Below are positions 57,286-64,000 of a stretch of 64,000 nucleotides of DNA, one piece after another (the first letter of the stretch is position 1; every line of letters starts with the position of its first letter). Source of the stretch: Rhodanobacter sp. C03 (GTDB taxonomy: Bacteria > Pseudomonadota > Gammaproteobacteria > Xanthomonadales > Rhodanobacteraceae); NCBI RefSeq assembly GCF_002001175.1, contig NZ_MUNT01000004.1, positions 56,438 to 120,437 of the forward strand, written 5' to 3'. The translations under genes and the position numbers were made by a program. The notes below the pieces were generated by a model. It saw nothing but the letters and a program-made list of their open reading frames with translations. It was not told the DNA's origin and did no database searches.

Positions 57286-58056
57286 ATGCGCATCATCAGC
57301 CTCAACGCCAACGGCATCCGCTCGGCCGCGACCAAGGGTGTATTCGACTGGCTGCGCAAGCAGAAGGCCGACGTGGTCTGCCTGCAGGAAACCAAGGCGC
57401 AGGAGGATCAACTCAGCGATCCGATGTTCCGCCCCGATGGCCACCATTGTTTCTATCGCGACGCCAGCAGCAAGAAGGGCTACAGCGGTGTGGCGATCTA
57501 TGCGAAACATGAGCCTGACCAGGTGCTGACCGAGCTGGGCTGGGACGAGTTCGACAACGAAGGGCGCTATATCGAGACGCGCTTCGGCAACCTATCGGTA
57601 GTGTCGTTGTACTTCCCGTCCGGTTCTTCCGGCGATGAGCGCCAGCAGTTCAAGTTCAAGGCGATGGAGTGGATCACGCCGATCTTCGACCAGTGGCTGA
57701 AGAGCGGCCGCGATTACGTGATCTGCGGTGACTGGAACATCGTGCACACCAAGAACGACATCAAGAACTGGAGCTCGAACCAGAAGAATTCCGGCTGCCT
57801 GCCCGAGGAGCGTGCATGGCTGGACCTATTGTTCCAGCAGCGCGGCTGGGTCGACAGCTTCCGTGCGATCAAGCCCGACGCGATCGAATACACCTGGTGG
57901 TCGAACCGCGGCCAGGCGCGAGCGAACAATGTCGGATGGCGCATCGATTACCAGGTCTGCACACCGTCGTTGCGCGAACGCCTGAAAGCCTGCTCGATCT
58001 ATCGCGACGAACGCTTCTCCGACCACGCGCCGTATACGGTTGACTATGCCGACTGA
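57286..58056 (+). CDS. xthA: Exodeoxyribonuclease III (Crc-related family member)
   Basis: A 256-residue endonuclease/exonuclease/phosphatase-fold enzyme acting on abasic sites and 3' DNA ends. Catalytic residues are present: Asn in [18 protein letters not shown], Glu in [12 protein letters not shown], Asp/Asn in [17 protein letters not shown], and Asp/His in [15 protein letters not shown] 57286 has ggag six bases upstream. In Pseudomonas the gene divergent from pyrE is crc, a non-enzymatic homologue that works with Hfq in carbon catabolite repression; this gene sits in the same place but keeps the active site. Its stop overlaps the AmpG-like start by 11 bases. Confidence 0.92.
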   Translation: MRIISLNANGIRSAATKGVFDWLRKQKADVVCLQETKAQEDQLSDPMFRPDGHHCFYRDASSKKGYSGVAIYAKHEPDQVLTELGWDEFDNEGRYIETRFGNLSVVSLYFPSGSSGDERQQFKFKAMEWITPIFDQWLKSGRDYVICGDWNIVHTKNDIKNWSSNQKNSGCLPEERAWLDLLFQQRGWVDSFRAIKPDAIEYTWWSNRGQARANNVGWRIDYQVCTPSLRERLKACSIYRDERFSDHAPYTVDYAD

Positions 58057-59299
58057 GCCGGCCCTCGTTACGCCGGGAAGGAACTGGCGCGTCCTCAGTA
58101 TCGGTTTGCTCGGGTTTGCCTCGGGGCTGCCGTTGGCGTTGTCGCTGAGCACACTGCAAGCCTGGTTCACCACGTCCGGGATGAGCCTGAAGGCGATCGG
58201 CTGGGTCACCCTGATCAGCCAGGCTTACGTGTTCAAGTTCCTGTGGGCACCGCTGCTGGATCGCCTGCCATTGCCGTTTCTCGGTCGCCGCCGTGGCTGG
58301 ATACTGTTAATGCAACTGCTCTGTGGTGCGGCGCTGATCAGCATGAGTTTCTACACGCCGCAAGGCGCGGCAACCACGATCGCGTTCCTTGGTGTGCTGC
58401 TGGCATTCGCCTCCGCCACCCAGGACATTGCCTACGACGCGCATCGCACCGATCTGCTGCCGCCAGCCGAACGCGGCTGGGGCACCGCATTCTCGCAGGG
58501 TGGTTACCGGCTTGGCATGCTGGTATCCGGTGCACTGGCACTGATTCTTGCAGACCGGCTGGGTTGGGCATGGGTATACCGGTTGATGGGTGCACTGATG
58601 CTGGGCTCGACGCTGGTCAACGTGCTGTCGCCGGACGCACCGGACGAGCGGCCCACACGGAGCTTTGCCGAGGCGGTGGTACGGCCGTTCGCGGATTTCT
58701 TCGAGCGCTACGGTGTGCTGGCGCTGGCGTGGCTGGCACTCATGGTGCTGTACAAGCTGAGCGATGCGTTTGCGCTGTCGTTGTCGACTACCTTCCTGTT
58801 GCGAGTGCCGCAATTCACGCTGACTCAGCTGGGTGCGATCAACAAGACCTTCGGGCTGATGGCCGGCCTGCTCGGTGCGCTGGCCGGTGGCTGGGTGGTG
58901 ACGAGGATGCGGTTGTTTCCCGCGCTGCTGCTGCTGGGAGTGGCGCAGGCGCTGGTGAACCTTGGGTATATCTGGTTGGTGCACAGCGGCCCGGACATCT
59001 ATGCGCTGGCCACCGTGGTGGGACTGGAGAACTTCTTCAGCGGATTGGGCAGTACCGCTTTCGTGGTGCTGGTCACGGCGCTGTGCAATATGCGTTTCTC
59101 GGCGACGCAGTACGCGCTGCTGTCGTCACTGTCGGCGGTGGGTCGGGTATTTCTTGGGCCGGTGGCGGCATGGCTGGTGCCGCAGGTGGGCTGGTCGACG
59201 TTTTTCGTGATCACCGTCTTGTCGGCGATCCCGGGACTGTTATTGGTGATCGTGTTGCGCCACGCAATTCACCGCGCCGAACTCGCCCAGCCACACTGA
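58046..59299 (+). CDS. AmpG-like MFS permease (muropeptide importer)
   Basis: A 417-residue MFS transporter with about twelve helices. The N-terminal pattern LLGFASGLPLALSLSTLQAW and GWVTLISQAYVFKFLWAPLL, DRLPLPFLGRRRGW (motif A region) and FASATQDIAYDAHRTDLLPP are typical of AmpG, which imports GlcNAc-anhydroMurNAc peptides. It overlaps xthA by 11 bases at ATG 58046 (TTG 58040 is an alternative). anmK and an M23 endopeptidase lie just downstream on the other strand, which supports a peptidoglycan-recycling role. Confidence 0.88.
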   Translation: MPTEPALVTPGRNWRVLSIGLLGFASGLPLALSLSTLQAWFTTSGMSLKAIGWVTLISQAYVFKFLWAPLLDRLPLPFLGRRRGWILLMQLLCGAALISMSFYTPQGAATTIAFLGVLLAFASATQDIAYDAHRTDLLPPAERGWGTAFSQGGYRLGMLVSGALALILADRLGWAWVYRLMGALMLGSTLVNVLSPDAPDERPTRSFAEAVVRPFADFFERYGVLALAWLALMVLYKLSDAFALSLSTTFLLRVPQFTLTQLGAINKTFGLMAGLLGALAGGWVVTRMRLFPALLLLGVAQALVNLGYIWLVHSGPDIYALATVVGLENFFSGLGSTAFVVLVTALCNMRFSATQYALLSSLSAVGRVFLGPVAAWLVPQVGWSTFFVITVLSAIPGLLLVIVLRHAIHRAELAQPH

Positions 59300-59400
59300 G
59301 TGAGACTGCCAACCAGGCCACGGAAGTCGCCAGCAGATGCGCCAGAATCCGGACGAGTATGATGAGACGGCGAGTCCCTGCGTGACAAGGAGTGGCGTCT

Positions 59401-59712
59401 ATGCCGGACATGGTCTTGCAACACGTCGACAGCCTGCTGGTCGAGCGCATCAAGGCGCTGGCCAAGGAGCGGCAATGCACGATCAATGACGTATTGCTGG
59501 ATGCCTTGCGCAACGGGTTGGGCGTGTCGGCCGCGCAGGGGTTGAGCGAGAGTCTGCGCGACCCGCAGGCACTGAGCGTGCTTGGCGGTCATTGGGATGC
59601 CGAGGAACGCGGGGTTTTCGAGGAAGCCCTGCGCGCGTTGGCGCGAACCCATCCAACTCAATTGGCGCCGGAAAGCACCCGCGGCAAGGACTCGGTGACG
59701 GGAGCGGAGTAA
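59401..59712 (+). CDS. Small RHH-like hypothetical protein overlapping anmK
   Basis: A 103-residue protein. ATG 59401 has ggag eight bases upstream. The N-terminal half (HVDSLLVERIKALAKERQCT, INDVLLDALRNGLG) looks like a ribbon-helix-helix DNA-binding or dimerisation unit: a short strand, an amphipathic helix, a turn, then a second helix. The C-terminal half is helical (WDAEERGVFEEALRALAR) and ends in a polar tail. Its last 55 bases overlap the end of anmK on the opposite strand. Function unknown; it could be a small regulator or an unpaired antitoxin-like protein. Confidence 0.75.
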   Translation: MPDMVLQHVDSLLVERIKALAKERQCTINDVLLDALRNGLGVSAAQGLSESLRDPQALSVLGGHWDAEERGVFEEALRALARTHPTQLAPESTRGKDSVTGAE

Positions 59713-60812
59713 ATCGCACCGAGTACCCGCGGGCCACGCGCGCCAGTCACCGCCGGCAGATTGCCGGGCAGGCCGAGCAGACGTTGGCGCGCCAGCCAGG
59801 CGAACGCGGTGGCTTCGAGAAAATCCGGATCGATGCCGTACTCCGCCGTGCTGCACAGACGGCGTGGTGCCAACAGTTCGCTCAGCCGCTGCATCAAGCG
59901 GCCGTTGTGCGTGCCGCCACCGCAAACCAGTACATCCTCGGCCGTTGCAGCGTGTTGTGCGATCGCCGCAGCGACGCTGCGTGCGGTCAGCTCCAGCAAG
60001 GTGGCCTGCACGTCCGCTGGACTCAGCGCTGCCAGCCGCACATGCGCGGCCAACCAACTCAGGTGGAAGTGCTCGCGTCCGGTGCTTTTCGGTGGCGGCA
60101 GTGCGAAATAGCTGTCGGCCAGCAAGGCGTCCAGCAACGCGCGGTCAACCTGGCCGCTGGCGGCAAACTGACCATCGCGGTCAAACGGTTCACCCCGATG
60201 ACGCTGGCACCAGGCATCCAGCAGCCCGTTGGCCGGACCGGTATCGAAACCGAGTACGCCACCGGCGGCATCGAGCACGGTGATATTCGCAATGCCGCCG
60301 AGATTGAGTACCACCCGGGCATGTCCGGGTCGGGCCAGCAGCATGGCATGCAGTGCCGGCAACAGCGGCGCACCCTGCCCGCCGGCGGCGATGTCGGCGC
60401 GCCGGAAATCCGCCACTACGTCGATACCGCAGCGTTCCGCGATCACGCTGGGGTCGCCCAATTGCAGCGTGAACGGATGGTCTCCGGTGGGTCGATGGCG
60501 GACAGTCTGGCCATGCGAGCCGATCGCCCGCACGGCTCGTGCGGATGTGCCGCTGCCTTCGAGCAAGTACAGCGCGGCGTCGGCGAAGTGACGCCCGATT
60601 TCGACGTCCAGCCGTCCAAACGCATCCAGGTCCAGCGGGGCTTCGTCCTGTGCCAGCGCCAACATGCGTTCGCGCAGGGCGGCTGGCCACGGGTGCGTGT
60701 GCGAAGCCTGCAACTGCGGCACGCCATGGTCGAAGCTGACCAGCGCGGCATCGATGCTGTCCGCGCTGGTGCCGGAGATCAGGCCGAGATAAAGCGCCGA
60801 GGCGTCATCCAC
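59658..60812 (-). CDS. anmK: Anhydro-N-acetylmuramic acid kinase
   Basis: A 384-residue kinase that phosphorylates and opens 1,6-anhydroMurNAc during cell-wall recycling. ASKHA-fold marks: ALYLGLISGTSADSIDAALV, IGSHGQTVRHRP, TLQLGDPSVIAERCGIDVVA, DFRRADIAAGGQGAPLLPAL, VVLNLGGIANITVL, GFDTGPANGLLDAW and VLVCGGGTHNGRLMQRL. GTG at 60812, 14 bases after the M23 stop, best fits the family N-terminus. It is downstream of the M23 gene and near the AmpG-like permease. Confidence 0.95.
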   Translation of the reverse strand: MDDASALYLGLISGTSADSIDAALVSFDHGVPQLQASHTHPWPAALRERMLALAQDEAPLDLDAFGRLDVEIGRHFADAALYLLEGSGTSARAVRAIGSHGQTVRHRPTGDHPFTLQLGDPSVIAERCGIDVVADFRRADIAAGGQGAPLLPALHAMLLARPGHARVVLNLGGIANITVLDAAGGVLGFDTGPANGLLDAWCQRHRGEPFDRDGQFAASGQVDRALLDALLADSYFALPPPKSTGREHFHLSWLAAHVRLAALSPADVQATLLELTARSVAAAIAQHAATAEDVLVCGGGTHNGRLMQRLSELLAPRRLCSTAEYGIDPDFLEATAFAWLARQRLLGLPGNLPAVTGARGPRVLGAIYSAPVTESLPRVLSGAN

Positions 60813-60825
60813 GCGCGTCGAATGC

Positions 60826-62268
60826 TCAGTTGTCGTTGTTGGCCGGAGCGTTCGCACGCGCCAGCTTGATGCGCGCGTCCAGCTCGGTCAGTCGGGCCAG
60901 CTGGGGCTGCACCACCTGTGTCCTGAACTTGGCCAGCTGGGCTCCGGGCAGCGGCTCGGGCTGCGGCAACGTCACCGTCTGCGGATTGCGCTGCACGCCA
61001 TTGACGCGGAATTCGTAATGCAGGTGCGGCCCGGTGGCCAGACCGGTCATGCCGACGAAGCCGATCACCTGGCCCTGGCTCACGCGCTGGCCGACTTTCT
61101 CAGTCGCGAAACGTGACATATGGCCGTATGCGGTGCTGATCGTGCTGTTGTGCTGGATGATCACGAAATTGCCGTAGCCGTTCATCCAGCCCTTGAACTT
61201 GACCACGCCATCGCCAGCGGCATGGATCGGCGTACCGGTTGGTGCCGCGTAATCGACGCCCTTGTGAGCGCGCATCAGGCCGAGGATCGGATGCAGGCGC
61301 GCTGCGCTGAAAGTCGAGGAGATGCGGGTAAAGTCGACCGGGATGCGCAGGAACGATTTCTGGATCGGCCGCCCATCCTCGCTGAACCAGCCGTCGCTGC
61401 CATCGGCCTTCTTGAAGCGATAGGCGGTGTAGCGCTGGCCCTGGTTGATGAATTCGGCGGCGACGATGTTGCCTTCGCCGTAGCGCACACCATCGCGGTA
61501 GAGATCGTCATAGATCACGGTGAAACTGTCGCCGACGCGCAGATCCTGCACGAAGTCGACGTCGTACTTGAACAGGTCGGCGAGCTTGCCGACCATCGCC
61601 GCGTTCATGCCGGCCTGGTCGCCGGCGGCATACAGGCTGCTGCGGATCACCCCGTGCGCTACCTGCTCGCGCAGATCCATGTCGCGCTGCTGGATGGAGA
61701 CGGTGGGATGCGCGCCGTCGAGCCGCACGGTGGCGCGGCTGGCTTGATCCTGGTCGAAACGCAGGCCCTTGAGGCTGCCGTCGCTGCCGAGCAGGAAGTC
61801 GAATTCCTCGCCCGGGCGGATGTTGTGCAGCGCGGATTTCGCACTGCCGGCCGCGTCGACGACCTTCTGCAGGTCGGTCATGCCGAGGCCGCGACCGGTG
61901 AAGATGTCCGACAAGGTCTGCCCCGGCTGCACCCGCACGACCTGCCAGTCGTCCACGGTGGGTGCCACGGCACTGATCGGCTCGGCCTTGGGCAGCGCCA
62001 GTGACAGCAGGGCATGGGCTTCCGGTGCCGGCGCCGGGCGCATCGCGCTGGCCCAGGCGGGCATGATGAAACCGGACAGCAGGGTGATCAGCAGGGCGGT
62101 GCCGGCGAGTACCCAGCGCTCACGATGCCAGTGAATCGGTTCGACTTCTGCGGAACGGTTGAATGACCAGTGTGCACAGCGTTCATAGAAGTGGGAGTGT
62201 CGACGCTGCGCCTTGCGACTGATCGCCTGCTTGCGCGCATGCCGCGCCCCCTTTTTTTCTTCAGTCAT
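60826..62268 (-). CDS. M23-family murein endopeptidase (MepM-like)
   Basis: A 480-residue membrane-anchored hydrolase. A basic cytoplasmic end is followed by one membrane helix (VLAGTALLITLLSGFIMPAW). An OapA/LysM-like glycan-binding segment (WQVVRVQPGQTLSDIF, near 113) leads to the LytM zinc site with MRAHKGVDYAAPTGTP near 333 and GPHLHYEFRVNG near 411. MepM-type enzymes cut peptide cross-links so new glycan can be inserted. It precedes anmK by 13 bp and is divergent from tyrS; the M23-anmK and tyrS pairing is also seen in Pseudomonas. The start MTEEKKGARHARKQ at 62268 is preferred to the longer frame. Confidence 0.92.
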   Translation of the reverse strand: MTEEKKGARHARKQAISRKAQRRHSHFYERCAHWSFNRSAEVEPIHWHRERWVLAGTALLITLLSGFIMPAWASAMRPAPAPEAHALLSLALPKAEPISAVAPTVDDWQVVRVQPGQTLSDIFTGRGLGMTDLQKVVDAAGSAKSALHNIRPGEEFDFLLGSDGSLKGLRFDQDQASRATVRLDGAHPTVSIQQRDMDLREQVAHGVIRSSLYAAGDQAGMNAAMVGKLADLFKYDVDFVQDLRVGDSFTVIYDDLYRDGVRYGEGNIVAAEFINQGQRYTAYRFKKADGSDGWFSEDGRPIQKSFLRIPVDFTRISSTFSAARLHPILGLMRAHKGVDYAAPTGTPIHAAGDGVVKFKGWMNGYGNFVIIQHNSTISTAYGHMSRFATEKVGQRVSQGQVIGFVGMTGLATGPHLHYEFRVNGVQRNPQTVTLPQPEPLPGAQLAKFRTQVVQPQLARLTELDARIKLARANAPANNDN

Positions 62269-62451
62269 GCCGTGTGCGCCCCGCGGTACAAAGTAACAAA
62301 CTGCGCGTACCATAACGGTCATGTGTAAATGGCGTCAACGCCTTTTCCATCAAGGGTTTGCGCGACATTCCTGGTTAACGCACAATTAACGCCGGCCGCA
62401 CGGGCAGCATTCCCCCGACGGCTCCGTCCTGTCACCTTCAGAGAGAGATAC

Positions 62452-63663
62452 ATGAGCGAGCTTGAGCAGGCGCTGGCCACGATTGCGCGCGGCGCCGACG
62501 AAATCATCAAGCGGGAGGATCTGGCCGAGCGTCTGAAAAGCGGGCGCCCTTTGCGGATCAAGGCCGGTTTTGACCCGACCGCGCCGGATCTGCATCTCGG
62601 CCATACCGTGCTGCTGAACAAGATGCGTCAGTTTCAGGATCTGGGGCATAAGGTGATCTTCCTGATCGGCGACTTCACCGGCATGATCGGCGACCCCACC
62701 GGCAAGAATGTCACCCGCAAGCCGCTGACCCGCGAGGATGTGCTGGCCAATGCCGAGACCTACGCCGAACAGGTCTACAAGGTGCTGGATCGGGAGAAGA
62801 CCGAGCTGCGCTTCAATTCCGAATGGTTCGGCCAGATGACGGCCGCCGACATGATCAAGCTGGCCGCCCAGCACACCGTGGCGCGGATGCTCGAGCGCGA
62901 CGACTTCACCAAGCGCTATGCCGCGCAGCAGCCGATCGCGATCCACGAGTTCCTGTATCCGCTGGTGCAGGGCTACGACTCGGTCGCGTTGAAGGCGGAT
63001 GTCGAGCTGGGTGGCACCGACCAGAAGTTCAACCTGCTGATGGGTCGCGCACTGCAGGAGCACCACGGCCAGCCGCCACAGATCGTGCTGACCATGCCGC
63101 TGCTGGAGGGACTGGATGGCGTCAACAAGATGTCCAAGTCGCTCGGCAATTACATCGGTATCAATGAGCCGGCGATCGACATTGTCACCAAGACCATGAA
63201 AATCGGCGACGAGCTGATGTGGCGCTGGTTCGAGCTGCTCAGTTTCGAGGTATCGCTAGACGAGCTGGCGCAGATGAAGAAGGACATCACCAGCGGCGTG
63301 CTCAACCCGCGCGATACCAAGCTGCGCCTCGCGCGGGAACTGACCACGCGCTTCCACGGCGCGGCGGCGGCCGAATTGGCGATCGCCGGCTGGCATGCGG
63401 TCGTGCGTGGCGAGGGCGATACCTCCTTGTTGCCACAGACGGACCTCGTCGTGCCTGTCGAGGGCTTGCGGCTTGGGGCGTTGCTGACCGCGGCAGGATT
63501 GACCGCGAGCAATTCCGAAGCCAGCCGCAAACTGAAGGAGCGGGCCGTGCGCATCGATGCCGAAGTCGTGGAGGACGCGCAACGTGTCTTCAACGCCGGC
63601 TTTGAGGGTGTGCTGCAGGTGGGCAAGCGCAACTTTGCTCGCGTGAAGCTCATACTGGCGTGA
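62452..63663 (+). CDS. tyrS: Tyrosyl-tRNA synthetase
   Basis: A 403-residue class I synthetase. The HIGH motif is [20 protein letters not shown], the KMSKS motif is [15 protein letters not shown], and [15 protein letters not shown] is the tyrosine pocket region. The C-terminal S4-like domain ([20 protein letters not shown]) binds the tRNA long arm. The sequence is of the TyrZ/second type found in Pseudomonas and Xanthomonas. ATG 62452 has agagaga upstream. It is followed directly by the rrn promoter region. Confidence 0.96.
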   Translation: MSELEQALATIARGADEIIKREDLAERLKSGRPLRIKAGFDPTAPDLHLGHTVLLNKMRQFQDLGHKVIFLIGDFTGMIGDPTGKNVTRKPLTREDVLANAETYAEQVYKVLDREKTELRFNSEWFGQMTAADMIKLAAQHTVARMLERDDFTKRYAAQQPIAIHEFLYPLVQGYDSVALKADVELGGTDQKFNLLMGRALQEHHGQPPQIVLTMPLLEGLDGVNKMSKSLGNYIGINEPAIDIVTKTMKIGDELMWRWFELLSFEVSLDELAQMKKDITSGVLNPRDTKLRLARELTTRFHGAAAAELAIAGWHAVVRGEGDTSLLPQTDLVVPVEGLRLGALLTAAGLTASNSEASRKLKERAVRIDAEVVEDAQRVFNAGFEGVLQVGKRNFARVKLILA

Positions 63664-63876
63664 TCCGAGGTGTCGTTTTACCCTGCATGGACGGGGTCGA
63701 AGGCCTGCTTGGAAAAGAAAATTGCATGCCAGCTCAGCCGTTTGCAGTACATCTGCAAAACCGACCTCAAGAAACGCTTGCTAAAAAATTCACAGATCGT
63801 ATTATTCGCGGCCCGCAGTCGCCCAGACGTCGCAAGACGGACCGCCGGGACCTCGAAAAAAGCTTCAACGAGGGTG

Positions 63877-63904
63877 TTGACGGTCACTAAAAGCGATGTA
63901 GAAT
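63877..63904 (+). promoter_or_regulatory. Ribosomal RNA operon promoter
   Basis: ttgacg (63877-63882), a 16-bp spacer, then tagaat (63899-63904), followed by a G/C discriminator gggcggc. This is the stringent-controlled P1 type. Upstream 63771-63810 is A/T-rich (gcttgctaaaaaattcacag) and may hold Fis or UP contacts. No gene is seen in 63664-63876. Confidence 0.85.
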
Positions 63905-64000
63905 GGGCGGCTCACCTAGGACGAAACGTTCTGGGGCGTCACCGAGAAATCGGCGACAAGCGAATGATCTTTGACAGTGTGCGCAGGTGAATTGTGTGGA
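63905..64000 (+). other. rRNA operon leader with boxA, 16S rRNA expected beyond the window
   Basis: tgatctttgaca (63965-63976) matches the boxA antitermination element (TGCTCTTTAACA type), and the following gtgtgcgcaggtgaattgtg then tgga resembles the leader just before bacterial 16S genes. The 16S gene itself starts outside the window. Confidence 0.85.

Overview
This is a chromosomal segment of a high-GC gammaproteobacterium. It most resembles Xanthomonadales, probably Rhodanobacteraceae (Dyella, Rhodanobacter or Luteibacter type). That placement is inference from protein likeness: a biosynthetic SpeA with SpeE, a long fused AlgC, a TyrS next to an rRNA operon, a giant cyclic-glucan synthase, and REP palindromes of the GTAGGAGCGGCTTCAGCCGCGA type. 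No rRNA, tRNA or CRISPR lies inside the window, but an rRNA promoter and boxA leader occupy the right edge.

Left part (1-18.8 kb): the 3' two-thirds of parB, a family-2 glycosyltransferase, a DUF488 protein, a patatin/WYL-regulator pair, a DUF481 outer-membrane protein, hemC and an acyltransferase-3. A minus-strand carbon-metabolism block then reads zwf, HAD phosphatase, tal, pgi, pgm, tkt. The first four genes overlap or nearly touch; pgm is bracketed by two REP doublets. A DHA2 efflux pump faces its TetR regulator across a 26-bp palindrome.

Accessory patch (18.85-21.55 kb): a GNAT gene, a DHCW cupin missing its N-terminal half, an unfamiliar HEPN-like gene, an AT-rich membrane-protein gene between 23-bp inverted repeats, and a higBA toxin-antitoxin operon with a long palindromic operator. 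This is the clearest horizontally acquired stretch.

Middle (21.6-50.2 kb): a 2881-residue cyclic beta-1,2-glucan synthase; a GNAT; a PAS-GGDEF-EAL protein; a thiolase; a TonB-like protein; a minus-strand run of a secreted protein, an orphan ParA, SixA, YceI and a phospholipase D lipoprotein; divergent speE/speA; bdhA with a patatin hydrolase; and argS with an FtsN-like SPOR gene.

A 510-bp gene-free gap (50246-50755) holds an AT-rich tract, two consensus DnaA boxes and an orphan plus-strand intrinsic terminator. I read it as a probable unannotated small RNA with C/U-rich anti-Shine-Dalgarno segments; it is the most interesting single locus here.

Right part (50.7-64 kb): radC, coaBC-dut-algC, a DUF4124 protein, divergent pyrE/xthA, an AmpG-like permease, anmK, a MepM-like M23 endopeptidase and tyrS, then the rrn promoter. 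The order resembles two Pseudomonas aeruginosa neighbourhoods as I remember them (radC-dfp-dut-algC...pyrE-crc, and anmK-M23-tyrS-16S). The AmpG, AnmK and M23 genes together point to peptidoglycan remodelling and recycling.
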